Shown here: in pieces, positions 37,501 through 40,728 of the stretch
Position numbering within the stretch: position 1 is the stretch's first letter
How the letters are laid out: each line of letters starts with the position of its first letter
NCBI GenBank assembly: GCA_024734495.1
Contig: JALMQS010000102.1
Location: forward strand, 7,644,986 to 7,708,985
Origin: Forficula auricularia
Lineage: Eukaryota; Arthropoda; Insecta; Dermaptera; Forficulidae
Length of the DNA stretch: 64,000 nt
Direction: 5' to 3'
Program-made: the position numbers and the translations under genes
Notes under the pieces: generated by a model
What the model saw: only the letters and a program-made list of their open reading frames with translations
Database searches by the model: none
What the model was told of the DNA's origin: nothing

Positions 37501-40205
37501 AGGAATTTTTACCTGATTGAATTGAAATTGAAAACCTATTATTAGTTTAACAAAATGAAGCGCTGATTAGTTTTTGGTACATATCGGCCCACAAACATTA
37601 GTATTATACAACATTATTTATTTCAGTACTTTTTTAGTTTTTTCTAAATATCTTTAAAATGACTTAACCAATTTTGATGAAATTTTATATCCTAATTAAA
37701 TACCTTGGGGTCGACAAAAAAGGTTAAATAAAGTTTTTAGTAAAATTATATTTTAAAGTACTTTACTCTAAAGTAAGATTTTTAAATTCTTTAAAATTTA
37801 TTCATTTTATCTGTTTAATATAGGACTCATTTAACCTAACTAAATAAGAGTGGATAGGCTTTTCTCTGTGAAATACTAAAAATTTGGGAGGAGAGTTATA
37901 AACAAGTAACCATAGTAACTGCGTTCTTTTCTTATCCGTTACCTTTATAGAGGAATCGACTTAAAACCAAAAATAGCGATTGATTCTCATCTAGTACTTG
38001 AGGAATAACCATTCTATATTGGATTTTTGACGTTTCGGTTTTTATTGGTAACCATTGCTGAAGACATAGAGGAATCGACTTAATTCCAAAAATAAAGATT
38101 GATTCTCGTCTAGTACTTGAGGAATAACCATTCTATATTGGATTTTTGACGTTTCGGTTTTTATTGGTAACCATTACTGAAGACATAGAGGAATCGACAT
38201 AAAATCAAAAATAACGATTGATTCTCATCTAGTACTTGAGGAATAACCATTCTATATTGGATTTTTGACATTTCGGTTATTATTGGTAACCATTGCTGAA
38301 GACATGGAGGAATCGACTTAAAATCAAAAATAACGATCGATTCTTATCTAATACTAGAGGAATAACCTTATTGCATTCCATTTTTGATGTTTTGACTATT
38401 AATGGCAACCTCTACTGAAAACGTGGAAGATTCAACTTAAAATCAAAAAGACTAAATTCTTTTTTGGTAAACAACTCATGTTTGAGCAAATTGCAAGTGA
38501 TATCTGATTAATAATAAAGGAATAAACATATTATTTTTTTATTGTTAAAGGATAAATAATTAATATATCCAGTACACACCAAGCCAGCAAAACATATTAA
38601 TATTTCAAATGAATTTGGATAAAGTTTAGCAACGATCCGTTGCAGTTTATTTTCAGATTGTTTTCGTTCATAACTTTGCTTGAAACGTGTGCAACCAAAA
38701 TTTGGCGTGATTTGGACCAATGTACAGACAAAACCTTAATTTTATATATATATAGATGACGTTCCAATAAATTCTTTTATTCGGAATTTTATTTTTCATT
38801 ATTCTTATGCTGGCTTTTCAACAATTCTCTTTTGAATTCTACCAAACCGTCCAAAAGAAATTACTTCTATTAAGTACAAATTTTTCTGTAAAAAAAAATC
38901 AAAAAACCGTTTAATATAAATTTAAATGGAAATATTTTTGACTTTATTAGTAACATTTTTTTAGCGTCATTAAATAAGAGATGCATACATGTATTCAAAT
39001 ACATAACTAATTTAGCTTCGATAAAACATTTTCTTTGATAAGGAAAACATCGTTTGGTAAAAAAATAATCTTAGTTAATTTCACTAACAAATTAATTAAT
39101 ATTTGAGAAAAAAGTGAAATTTTTTCCCAAGGCTCGACTGATAAGCTATTCTGCAAATTTTGATGATTTCCTAATTTTTCTCTTCGAATGGTTTGATCTT
39201 GAAAGCTGAAACTTGGCATAAAGGTTCTTCTTTTTAATACGAACATAGATTATTAGCTACAACCGTTCAAGAACTTCTATTAAAACAATACGATTTTTTC
39301 TGATTTTTTACATAGAAGGCCCAAAATCTAATTGATTCTTTGCAATATTAATAAATAGAAACTTCTAGGAACTTACGTCCAGACGTTGTCGTGATTATCT
39401 GTATCCAAATATAGAGTCAAGCAGAAGATAATTAAAAATGGGAAAAACATTTATTTATAAATTTATTTACTCTTCAGAAAAAATGATCTTTCAGGATGTC
39501 ACGTAAAAAAAGAAAACCTTTCACTATGAGAATTCAAGCTATCGATAGAAAAACATAGATTCTAGTTTTCTTAAAAAATCACAAGGGTTGCAAAAAACAT
39601 CCACCCTTCTGACATACAATTAAAAATAATCCATTGCATCTCGGATCAACTAGATGACACCCTCTTGTGATTTTTTTAGAAAACCTTTCATTACCCTTTA
39701 TCTCCGAAAAATATAAGAAAATCATGTTAGGTGTGACATCTCATCGAGTTATATAGAGTTAATAATTACAGATAAAAAGGAACAGTAAATTCACCCCTCC
39801 TCACATATGTTGGAAGAAAGCTATTAGGGAAACACTTTTAATTATCCCATAAGAACAATACATTTAATTCTCGTTTAGGCTCTTCTGATTTTCACCAAGA
39901 GTTAATTTAATAGAATATAAATTAATTGTGTATTATGTTTACAGGTGCATGCAGGACCCCTCGCTTACGCCGATGTCTTTCTTTCCAACGATCCGGATGA
40001 TACCAACTTGATCGAATATCCGGAAAAACTTGACGATCTTCGTGAGCTATTTCGTGATTTGATACGCGTTTGTGCCGCCGCATTGGACATCAACGCTAAA
40101 CTTGTGTCAGCTGAACAAGCACAATATCAACAAATGTTACGCGATAATTTCGAGAAAATGTGTGAGAGACTTACAACCTCGCTTAGCGATGCAAGTTGCG
40201 CATAA
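1438..40205 (+). CDS. Zir: DOCK9/10/11-type (Zizimin) Rho-GTPase guanine nucleotide exchange factor, 26 exons, 5' end outside window
   Basis: Seen: 26 exons whose joined reading gives about 1,900 codons in the order PH domain (1599-3675), a subfamily-specific linker (4967-6561), DHR-1/C2 membrane-binding domain (about 10744-13067), a long helical armadillo-like middle (15281-28841) and the catalytic DHR-2/DOCKER domain (30657-40205), ending in TAA. The N-terminal PH domain marks the DOCK-D/Zizimin subfamily; DOCK-A/B members carry SH3 instead. Known of the family: DHR-1 binds phosphoinositides and DHR-2 loads Cdc42 and/or Rac with GTP to control actin and cell shape. Vertebrate DOCK9-11 are about 2,050 residues, so only some 150-200 N-terminal residues should lie upstream. 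Exons: 1438-1507, 1599-1730, 3447-3675, 4967-5130, 5337-5622, 6445-6561, 8378-8489, 8570-8715, 9848-9997, 10744-11024, 12822-13067, 15281-15436, 16254-16389, 17366-17581, 18818-19024, 24219-24499, 25912-26153, 26272-26404, 27160-27319, 27399-27669 (or 27683), 28617-28841, 30657-30913, 31980-32737, 34915-35138, 36226-36470, 39945-40205. All phases match except at 3675/4967 and at exon 20/21. Confidence 0.93.
1599..1730 (+). CDS. Zir: DOCK exon 2: first half of PH domain
   Basis: 44 whole codons. KQGWLLKGPELG then AFKRRWCSLRQQ is the beta1-beta3 start of the Zizimin PH domain, a membrane-lipid binding module. Acceptor ttcttttag, donor CAG/gtgaga, phase 0 at both ends. Confidence 0.9.
1952..2100. 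repeat. MITE copy, AAGAAATCACGAGA inverted ends
   Basis: Ends ttaagaaatcacgagag and its complement cgagatttctttagaaat, with an interior tctgacatgtaataaaaat block. The same family recurs at 5745-5850, 39570-39690 and 41960-42240. Confidence 0.6.
2413..3237. mobile_element. Palindromic element with GTCCTCTGC ends and hammerhead-like motif
   Basis: Ends are inverted copies: aaacaaagaggctgtcctct near 2413-2440, and its complement agaggacccaacctctttgt near 3217-3237, followed in each arm by an ATTTGCAT/ATGCAAAT and (CA)n/(TG)n stretch. An approximately 800-bp interior has no long reading frame. It contains the minus-strand hammerhead-like motif at 3050-3092. Related ends (GTCCTCTGC) occur in elements at 13900-14760 and 53455-53720. 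Confidence 0.75.
3050..3092 (-). ncRNA. Hammerhead-ribozyme-like motif (type I, palindromic stem III)
   Basis: On the minus strand: GA-CTGATGA, stem II GAGG/CCTTC, GAAA, then the 8-base palindrome ACTATAGT (stem III strand), C, and TC pairing back with GA as a short stem I. An intact CUGANGA box and GAAA are present. Stem I is only two bases before mismatch, so activity is uncertain. Confidence 0.5.
3241..3332. repeat. Short inverted repeat
   Basis: aattgaaaagtttttgttt at 3241 and its complement acaaaaacttttcaatt at about 3312-3330 enclose about 55 bp. It abuts the right end of the larger palindromic element. Confidence 0.65.
3447..3675 (+). CDS. Zir: DOCK exon 3: second half of PH domain
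   Basis: Starts VDGTWVLELRKDERQ and ends in the C-terminal PH helix (SELTDWTARLTAITAGQ), whose tryptophan is the invariant PH residue. The donor placed at 3676 (CAGG/gtggag) leaves phase 1, but the next recognised exon needs phase 0. So this end is uncertain: a micro-exon or a non-canonical donor may be involved. Confidence 0.82.
3676..4966. other. DOCK intron with foldback element
   Basis: Contains the foldback at 3995-4180 and otherwise AT-rich DNA. A missing micro-exon that would repair the phase between exons 3 and 4 might lie here, but I could not find it. Confidence 0.5.
3995..4180. mobile_element. Foldback element, AATAAAAGAGTGTG ends
   Basis: Left arm agaataaaagagtgtgtctt, right arm aagacacactcttttattgt, each followed inward by taaattgaaaaat and cgagactatagtttcaag or its complement. 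Same family as the element at 17686-17957, but the inner hammerhead box is deleted. Confidence 0.8.
4967..5130 (+). CDS. Zir: DOCK exon 4: proline-rich linker
   Basis: Reads a proline-rich run (APTPPPSPPPPTPS), a possible SH3-binding stretch, then YGTLKGLEHSVNPQLSRYA, a segment conserved in Zizimin DOCKs. Ends CTT AAC CG/gtattc and joins in phase to the next exon. Confidence 0.88.
5337..5622 (+). CDS. Zir: DOCK exon 5: pre-DHR-1 conserved region
   Basis: Starts with the base that completes CGA. Contains HFGQRLLIRVEMLRFRLQ, then VEPYFGSLALYDARRG and SETFYFDINE, the conserved block before DHR-1 in DOCK-C/D proteins. Donor CAA/gtaaac, phase 0. Confidence 0.92.
5745..5855. repeat. MITE copy, AAGAAATCACGAGA inverted ends
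   Basis: caagaaatcacgagacac at left and cgtgatttcttcagaaatt at right, with cctctgacatataataaaaa inside. A short deletion-type copy of the family that carries a tRNA-like loop at 41960-42240. Confidence 0.75.
6020..6215 (+). repeat. Degenerate tRNA-like MITE copy
   Basis: Interior gcccggattgct...gcactcgtgttcgattttc parallels the tRNA-like loop at 42060-42130 (cccggattgctgttac, then gcactcgggttcgattcc). It is followed by the same attgatttgtaataaaaatt and ctcggatttaatagatga tail. The B-box is mutated. Confidence 0.6.
6445..6561 (+). CDS. Zir: DOCK exon 6
   Basis: 39 whole codons ending IYLVMRLDK/. The matching vertebrate segment reads EIYLVVRIEK and continues into VLQG, as the next exon does here (ILQG). 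Acceptor attttag, donor AAG/gtgagc. Confidence 0.9.
7818..7860 (-). ncRNA. Hammerhead-ribozyme-like motif, intact core
   Basis: Minus strand: stem I AAACC, box CTGAAGA, one A, stem II GGAG/CTCC with a 9-base loop, GAAA, C, GTC, then GGTTT closing stem I. Stem III would be the self-complementary ACGU, too short for a monomer hairpin but able to pair between two copies, as reported for Penelope-like-element hammerheads. Confidence 0.6.
8130..8169 (+). ncRNA. Hammerhead-ribozyme-like motif, box damaged
   Basis: Plus-strand partner in the right arm: AAACC, CTGAAGGA (box shortened relative to CTGAAGA plus A), stem GAGG..CCTC, GAAACGTC, GGTTT. Stem I and the GAAA side are intact; the CUGANGA box is not. 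Confidence 0.5.
8378..8489 (+). CDS. Zir: DOCK exon 7
   Basis: ILQGAMCASTEPYLRAAKDQ then TCKLHCQRL; the lysine/arginine-rich part matches the Zizimin segment that precedes the FRQPFAW motif. Ends in phase 1 at CTC G/gtaaga, completed by the next exon. Confidence 0.9.
8570..8715 (+). CDS. Zir: DOCK exon 8
   Basis: GRFRQPFAWTAKPLYRLYT, then RLKDDDLLKFLQ/gtagga. It aligns with the family segment containing MPFAWAARPIF and the ILKLL helix. Phase is consistent on both sides. Confidence 0.92.
8966..9011 (-). ncRNA. Hammerhead-ribozyme-like motif, stem III variant
   Basis: Minus strand: CCC AATAAA, CTGAAGA, T, GGCC...GGCC stem II, GAAA, TGTC, TTTATT C.GGG. Box and stem I intact; ACGU is changed to AUGU, which weakens dimer-type stem III. 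Confidence 0.5.
9055..9109 (+). ncRNA. Hammerhead-ribozyme-like motif with long stem I
   Basis: Plus strand: CCC then AATAAA, box CTGAAGA (9064-9070), degenerate stem II, GAAACGTC (9091-9098), then TTTATT, CT, GGG. Stem I is six perfect pairs plus three more across a small bulge, and the ACGU stem III is intact. Stem II is damaged on its 5' side (TTGCTC in place of TGGCC). Confidence 0.6.
9173..9412. mobile_element. Palindromic element abutting the previous one
   Basis: Left arm taataaagtaaagggagtgt; right arm acactccctttactttatta, with atattaat-like flanks. Arms are complementary to the centre at about 9290 (gtttgttttttttaatctgt). Confidence 0.92.
9305..9346 (+). ncRNA. Hammerhead-ribozyme-like motif, AUAUAU stem III
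   Basis: Plus strand: CTC, CTGATGA (9309-9315), T, GGA ctaataa TCC, GAAA, then TATAT with final TT, and GAG closing stem I. The self-complementary stem III here is AUAUAU rather than ACGU: a compensated, independent version of the same layout. The minus-strand partner in the left arm has TTGATGA. Confidence 0.58.
9848..9997 (+). CDS. Zir: DOCK exon 9
   Basis: 50 whole codons: EFRRPERLSRLTVIPGMFRV, then VKPFPLPPTEI, equivalent to the stretch just before the DHR-1 domain. The donor ATT/gtaatt is phase 0 and continues into the TVEAEEL reading of the next exon. Confidence 0.9.
9998..10743. other. DOCK intron, no feature
   Basis: AT-rich with a (TA)n microsatellite at about 10498-10521. No exon or element boundary seen. 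Confidence 0.6.
10744..11024 (+). CDS. Zir: DOCK exon 10: DHR-1 (C2-like) domain, first part
   Basis: HHLYVYPLGLAYDTQKTFAR followed by ARNIACAVELRDSD and a VVHHNTTPSW end is the diagnostic start of DHR-1, the C2-like lipid-binding domain. It splits a Trp codon (TG/gtaata), completed in the next exon. The exon is distinctly more GC-rich than its flanks. Confidence 0.95.
11025..12085. other. DOCK intron, no clear feature
   Basis: AT-rich unique-looking DNA up to the LINE fragment. No supported exon or RNA gene. Confidence 0.5.
12086..12772 (+). mobile_element. LINE 3' fragment (copy 1), 5'-truncated
   Basis: Begins within a non-LTR reverse-transcriptase C-terminal reading frame (AKLKVIFKAYKGFRSWEEIT ... 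LHSFVGSAIDLWNSLSVTTW), followed by a 3' UTR ending AATAAAGATTTATTTA and a (TTTA)n tail. Over its length it is almost identical to copy 2 at 32760-33878, so both inserted recently. Only about 85 codons remain, so it cannot move by itself. Confidence 0.85.
12822..13067 (+). CDS. Zir: DOCK exon 11: DHR-1 second part
   Basis: FEEIKFRLPVRLHSKHHLLF then TLYHVSCDS, VGFSWLPLL and ALPPGYLGVE: the beta-strands and the PPGYL signature that close DHR-1. Acceptor tttccag, donor GG/gtaaca, phase 2. The preceding intron holds a LINE 3' end. Confidence 0.95.
13398..14460 (+). mobile_element. Tc1/mariner-like element with DUF4817-type N-terminal remnant, internally rearranged
   Basis: Terminal inverted repeats of about 120 bp: cagggtgtttcaggggga at left and tcctcctgaaacactctg at right, flanked by TA on both sides. 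From 13677 a reading frame gives MLHVFTHAEYADMVFVYGFC then NGNSVASCREYG, like the helix-turn-helix segment (DUF4817 type) found at the start of many arthropod transposase-like proteins. The frame is cut by unrelated DNA at about 13779: an inverted copy of the DNA lying just outside the right terminus. Not functional. Confidence 0.75.
13779..14940. repeat. Large inverted repeat, arms about 470 bp, with hammerhead-like remnants
   Basis: Left arm 13779-14246 and right arm 14461-14940 are complementary from aaaacgttctactttgataa/ttatcaaagtagaacgtttt at the outside to the tcatttaaaat...gttttaaata segment inside. Each arm includes gtcctctgcttcatgtaaat (or complement) and a CTGATAC...GAAAATATGGTC hammerhead-like remnant (near 13885 plus, near 14790-14830 minus). 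The 214-bp loop is the right end of the mariner-like element. Confidence 0.85.
15281..15436 (+). CDS. Zir: DOCK exon 12
   Basis: YAGPEVQWVDNQRPLLSIGL, then a STVATTDQPLHDLF segment matching the family WVDGAKPLLKIK...STIYTQDLHVHKFF region after DHR-1. Ends TGC AG/gttggt, phase 2. Confidence 0.9.
15437..16253. other. DOCK intron with dispersed old repeat
   Basis: 15650-16060 belongs to a dispersed repeat family recognised by gtctgcctgtgtctggattc, gattagattttggac and cttcagaacttccag. Relatives lie near 26570-27060, 39190-39360, 51040-51180, 51700-51960, 53000-53110, 54440-54560 and 63400-63470. A short ctatatagt-rich self-complementary stretch is at 15885-15980. Confidence 0.5.
16254..16389 (+). 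CDS. Zir: DOCK exon 13
   Basis: ILEAAHQMDLRTILEFLPTL then HRLLTLLSRSEAIAQSALRL, an amphipathic helical repeat equivalent to the MEIQVMIQFLPVIL segment of vertebrate DOCK9. Phase 0 at GTG/gttagt. Confidence 0.9.
16660..16860. repeat. MITE copy, GAAACCACAATTGGACATTTT ends
   Basis: Left attggacatttttaatgaga; right tcattgaaaatgtctaatc-like and ggtttcaaccgaaacc. The same terminal sequence occurs at 44667-45035 (cagattggacatttttaata / attaaaaatgttctatct). Confidence 0.55.
17143..17272 (-). repeat. Foldback MITE with tRNA-like centre
   Basis: Outer arms aaaggaaaaatgaattgagc and its rough complement gctctttagatcgaatgtca tttttccttt. Inside, the minus strand has A-box TGGCCTAGTTGG and B-box GGTTCGAATCC with T-stem CACGGG/CCCGTG, like a real tRNA. 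The 5' and 3' ends (GAGCA/TGCTC) pair as a long acceptor-like stem, but the anticodon arm is irregular, so it is a tRNA-like sequence, not a decoding tRNA. Confidence 0.7.
17366..17581 (+). CDS. Zir: DOCK exon 14
   Basis: 72 whole codons (VHKAREVGQGEAIRAYVRHW ... LLRPAHVDVQVATRLMRHAG). It corresponds to the SKCHEEGLDSYLRSFIKY region. A tRNA-like element lies about 100 bp upstream in the intron and a palindromic element about 100 bp downstream. Confidence 0.9.
17686..17957. mobile_element. Near-perfect 270-bp palindrome with hammerhead-like motif in each arm
   Basis: Left arm aaggagacaataaaagagtg; right arm cactcttttattgtctcctt. Arms match almost base for base to a centre at about 17820. No coding potential. 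Such a palindrome in an intron would fold into a 130-bp duplex in the DOCK pre-mRNA. Confidence 0.95.
17852..17892 (+). ncRNA. Hammerhead-like motif, box mutated (CTGATAA)
   Basis: GA-CTGATAA, stem II AGAG/CTCT, CGAAA, palindrome ACTATAGT, C, TC. Identical in layout to the motif at 3050-3092, but the invariant G8 is A. The partner in the left arm (minus, 17779-17743) has the same change, so this pair should be inactive. Confidence 0.45.
18036..18085 (-). ncRNA. Decayed hammerhead-like motif
   Basis: Minus strand: CCCAA, TTGATAA, AGGGAG...CTCCC, GAAACGC, TTGGA. Stem I (TCCCAA/TTGGA) and stem II pair well, but box and cleavage triplet are mutated. No palindromic partner found. Confidence 0.35.
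18330..18545. repeat. MITE copy, CGAAAATCA / TGATTTTC ends
   Basis: Starts near attgtcgaaaatcagcagct, contains attcccgttatgga and ttaattctatatgaa, ends tatcgtgattttcaatg. Relatives: 19310-19345 with 23190-23330 (split by an LTR element), 29755-30075 and 39720-39905. Confidence 0.5.
18818..19024 (+). CDS. Zir: DOCK exon 15
   Basis: 69 whole codons ending LNLSVATLLKRLLSLADRGF then VFRLAGVYLVK; vertebrate DOCK9 has [20 protein letters not shown] here. Acceptor ttttttag, donor AAG/gtattg. Confidence 0.93.
19541..20107 (+). repeat. 5' long terminal repeat
   Basis: 567 bp from TGTAGGATTTG to CCCCCTACA. It matches 22281-22851 with about a dozen small differences and indels, e.g. in the tgtttggc...cgcattc region, so the insertion is not brand new. 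Contains aaataaatatatataaagaa near its 3' part. Confidence 0.92.
22281..22851 (+). repeat. 3' long terminal repeat
   Basis: 571 bp, TGTAGGATTTG to CCCCCTACA, partner of 19541-20107. It ends with a short duplicated gtagggggtgaaaccccc stretch absent from the 5' copy. Followed by TTAA. Confidence 0.92.
22852..23022. repeat. Short inverted-repeat element with hammerhead-like core
   Basis: ttaattataattatttatta at left and taataaat-type complement (aataaataattataattaat) at right, with aacaagaacaaataa and its complement inside. The minus strand near 22900-22945 reads TAC, TTGAGAA, CGATC...GATC, GAAACGTC, GTA: stem I and stem II pair perfectly, but the box lacks CUGANGA. It sits inside the MITE that also received the LTR element. 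Confidence 0.6.
23452..24138. mobile_element. DNA element with TTAA and GGACGTTCGCTAAT termini
   Basis: Left ttaaggacgttccctaatat; right atttattagcgaacgtcctt aa: 16-20 bp terminal inverted repeats flanked by TTAA, a target typical of piggyBac-like elements. The 680-bp interior has an 81-codon frame (23481-23726) with no recognisable domain, so it looks non-autonomous. Confidence 0.7.
24219..24499 (+). CDS. Zir: DOCK exon 16
   Basis: CRLAFVRVLCSHEHYVALNL then CRRHFLSGLLLGSVRSAL: the CNHEHYIPLNLP and KHHFLVGLLL motifs of the family. It follows a 5.2 kb intron that carries an LTR retrotransposon and several DNA elements. Phase 2 end at GAT AG/gtaagc. Confidence 0.95.
24500..25911. other. DOCK intron, dispersed repeat at 25390-25620
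   Basis: ccacagataccttcgactcc and following sequence (25443 on) recurs at 46140-46300, flanked by tatcaatatcat. A B-box-like ggttcgattcctcgacca is at 25097. Otherwise nothing recognised. Confidence 0.5.
25912..26153 (+). CDS. Zir: DOCK exon 17
   Basis: RLGCRERMARVASLYLPWLG, then a Ser/Thr/Ala-rich variable stretch (GGDTTSDNASIATTKALHRL). It matches the AKIAQLYLPFVGLLLEN segment followed by the poorly conserved loop of DOCK9-11. Phase 1 end. Confidence 0.9.
26272..26404 (+). CDS. Zir: DOCK exon 18: variable serine-rich loop
   Basis: GMVNGNSSLSLDSETSGSNL, then ISIISRTSQDTAVWVKGHAR, low-complexity Ser/Asn-rich. Assigned by splice sites (ttatag, AG/gtaaaa), phase and position; the sequence alone would not identify it. 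Confidence 0.82.
26405..27159. other. DOCK intron, dispersed old repeat
   Basis: 26570-27060 resembles the tgtctagattctaa ... gaactttccgatgaaaaat family seen at 15650, 51040 and 54440. No exon. Confidence 0.45.
27160..27319 (+). CDS. Zir: DOCK exon 19
   Basis: SVSALGSRCDRLGPGESRDI then LLCFLFVVRYSGESTLTAWW, the [21 protein letters not shown] equivalent. Donor CAA/gtaatt, phase 0. Confidence 0.92.
27399..27669 (+). CDS. Zir: DOCK exon 20 (3' end ambiguous)
   Basis: ALELCLEAFRYDGRRAVSTR, then a Gly/Ser-rich linker and HIHEAESA. The best-looking donor is at 27684 (CAA/gtaaac), but it leaves phase 0 while the next exon enters needing one base. The alternative at 27670 (GCAC/gtgtcg) leaves phase 1 and joins in frame, so that end is given here. 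A one-base indel in the assembly or genome is the other explanation. Confidence 0.8.
27684..28616. other. DOCK intron, nothing recognised
   Basis: Very AT-rich, no repeat boundary or exon seen. Confidence 0.5.
28617..28841 (+). CDS. Zir: DOCK exon 21
   Basis: HVEAIQCAEVSLIVLDALCL, then VSLLCRLLELGQSESLYKHA and FCALRAFINSLS: the family TEVSLTVLD and GQSEVSLKHVFASLRAFI motifs. Starts after ttcaag with two bases of a split codon; ends TCA G/gtaatt. Confidence 0.92.
29755..30075. repeat. MITE copy of the CGAAAATCAC family
   Basis: cacctctaacatctattggc, then attcccgttaaagagccact, tgtcgaaaatcacaatagat, tatagaattaataatttcag. The same blocks in the same order occur at 23110-23300. Confidence 0.6.
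30076..30258. repeat. GGGGTGAA-type MITE, copy 1
   Basis: gaggggtgaactgcgattgg at left, aggtcgaggttcatccctcg at right, interior ttggaattaggtgtacac, attagataatgccccttcat and tggaagtaggtgtaca. Sister copies at 35373-35537 and 51194-51464. Confidence 0.85.
30657..30913 (+). CDS. Zir: DOCK exon 22: start of DHR-2
   Basis: GALFAASAGSAARLGRLCLA, then SAVRQEACACLYLLMRANFE and LVVAVSRLVGSSE. It aligns with the ARNEASALLYLLMRNNFEYT block that opens lobe A (dimer interface) of the DHR-2 exchange domain. Donor CAG/gtgctc is weaker than its neighbours but in phase. Confidence 0.93.
30914..31979. other. DOCK intron with a GTATAC-rich repeat
   Basis: 31200-31570 repeats gggtatacg/cgtatac several times around ttaagggagaatggtgtagg. 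Part of it (31450-31530) recurs at 53180-53290. No exon. Confidence 0.5.
31980..32737 (+). CDS. Zir: DOCK exon 23: DHR-2 lobes A and B
   Basis: The longest exon, 252 codons plus two bases. FATSDKAMK, AAEVKDLTTRVRTVLMATAQ, then an acidic insert (VPLDEEGDRVDGG), RRLLGTFFRVALFG-like (RLRLLGTFFRVALFGSAYFE) and EPKVTSLAEISER. These match DHR-2 lobe A and the start of lobe B of DOCK9. A LINE 3' fragment begins only about 20 bp downstream of the donor at 32738. Confidence 0.96.
32760..33878 (+). mobile_element. LINE 3' fragment (copy 2), 236-codon reverse-transcriptase C-terminal frame intact
   Basis: An open frame from 32762 to 33472 gives the C-terminal part of a non-LTR reverse transcriptase: FYKYLGIHIQANLKWDMHIS, then KAYRKLGMFGRILKG and LTYVRPNLEHCSVVWDKH, typical of jockey/CR1-like elements after the catalytic YxDD (which is missing, being upstream). 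The 3' end is AATAAAGATTTATTTA. It starts about 20 bp after the DOCK exon 23 donor, in the same orientation as the gene. Near-identical to 12086-12772 over the shared part. Confidence 0.88.
34497..34572 (+). ncRNA. tRNA-like loop in palindrome
   Basis: TACCTCAGTCGGTAGAGCATG is one base from a canonical tRNA D-arm/A-box (TAGCTCAGTCGGTAGAGC). The later GGGTCCAGGC is a worn B-box, and GCCTGGACCC near the 5' end pairs with GGGTCCAGGC near the 3' end. It looks like a decayed tRNA (Lys/Glu-like) at the tip of the hairpin. Not a functional tRNA. Confidence 0.55.
34655..34706 (+). ncRNA. Hammerhead-like motif, intact box and GAAACGTC
   Basis: TAATTGA, CTGAAGA (34663-34669), TGGGC...CAGGCC stem II with one mismatch, GAAACGTC (34691-34698), TTATTA. 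Stem I pairs only in part. The left-arm partner (minus, near 34361-34400) has a mutated box (CTAAAGT). Confidence 0.5.
34915..35138 (+). CDS. Zir: DOCK exon 24: DHR-2 lobe B
   Basis: YAFIQVTHVTPYFTEEQLKE followed by FERLHNINTFMYETPFTQEG: the YAHIQVTYVKPYF and FERNHNISRF motifs. Acceptor ttttttag; donor GAA G/gtataa, phase 1. Confidence 0.95.
35373..35537. repeat. GGGGTGAA-type MITE, copy 2
   Basis: caggggtgaaccccaattgg to tcgcggttcacccctcgg, with the same attagataatgccccttcat core as the copy at 30076. 165 bp. Confidence 0.88.
35645..36090 (+). repeat. Tandem duplication, unit 223 bp
   Basis: Two units starting gtttcggtg(a/t)attaata (35647 and 35870) and ending ttgaccataccctgt. They share aggtctggacttgtattt-type and caggattacaatacttga segments with scattered differences. 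Confidence 0.85.
36226..36470 (+). CDS. Zir: DOCK exon 25: DHR-2 lobe B/C
   Basis: [20 protein letters not shown], then the ALDELRQRVSEIEDVV helix and LQLHLQGAVCPQ/. It matches [20 protein letters not shown] and LQLKLQGCVSVQ. Phase 0 end. Confidence 0.95.
36584..36735 (-). repeat. Half palindromic element with hammerhead-like motif
   Basis: attattggaacgtcattttt followed by the cgacgtttcgaaggatcttc segment and gggtcaacgaaggaaac; it resembles one arm of the 7715-8272 element. Minus-strand 36670-36624 reads AAACC, CTGAGGA, AGGAG...CTTC, GAAACGTC, G.GTTT, an intact box (N7 = G). The missing arm may be the fragment near 38755-38800 (gatgacgttccaataaattc), across an inserted repeat and the 119-bp array. 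Confidence 0.6.
36755..37530 (+). repeat. Interspersed repeat with long C-runs (copy 1)
   Basis: Starts actagctgcaaggcccgcct, has runs of C at 36820-36857 and 37326-37339, then aaaacgttatatagctaaaa, gaaatttcataataatccct, agccgttttgacgtgaatcg and acatacagagagacag. The inverse of 52285-52950. Open frames across the C-runs are low-complexity artefacts. Confidence 0.75.
37945..38440 (+). repeat. Tandem array of 119-bp units (copy B)
   Basis: Four units with exact 119-bp spacing (acttgagg landmarks at 37996, 38115, 38234, then the variant actagagg at 38353). Each has gacgtttcggtttttattgg and catagaggaatcgac-type blocks. Reverse complement of the array at 1-565, sharing the same edge unit. Confidence 0.92.
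38441..39944. other. Rest of DOCK last intron
   Basis: Contains 39570-39690 (AAGAAATCAC-type MITE: aaaaatcacaagggttgc to ccctcttgtgattttt) and 39720-39905 (CGAAAATCAC-family fragment). No exon. Confidence 0.55.
39945..40205 (+). CDS. Zir: DOCK exon 26: catalytic DHR-2 lobe C and stop
   Basis: VHAGPLAYADVFLSNDPDDT, then LRELFRDLIRVCAAALDINA and a final helix ending SDASCA, stop TAA at 40203. The VxAGPLAYA segment is the catalytic alpha-10 insert; the valine before xAGP is the position I take as the nucleotide-sensor valine of DOCK exchange factors. So catalytic competence looks intact. Confidence 0.96.
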   Translation: MHAGPLAYADVFLSNDPDDTNLIEYPEKLDDLRELFRDLIRVCAAALDINAKLVSAEQAQYQQMLRDNFEKMCERLTTSLSDASCA

Positions 40206-40728
40206 AACTACAAACAAAATATGATCATTCTTTAATATATATAATATATTCCTAAAATGTATCAAACCAAAATATAAAATTAAAAAAAATCAGCCATTTT
40301 ATTACAAAATTCATTTTTGATATAATAATGATATTTATTCTAAAGACGTTACTCTAATCGATTAGAAAAAATTGTTAGATAATTTATTATTATTATTATA
40401 TTATATATATATTAAAAAATCCTCTTACGTATAGATATTATATTATTAAAATCTGTAATTTCATTGAGTCATTTATTTTATTTATTTTAATGTAAAACAA
40501 AAATTGTTGAGGATAGGGGATGATAAAAATAATTGGAAAATATTCATTTAATATAATGTATAAAAGTACGTTCGCAGTAGATGTTGGTCATCTTTTTGTG
40601 CAGTGTTTTCTACGGTAACAATACAATTTTTTTGTGTGGATTTTCGGCTTTTCTAGCCATAAGCCAATTTACGATACTAATTATTTTTTATTCAATTTGT
40701 GGGGGGGGGTCAGCTTTTTAGCCGGATG

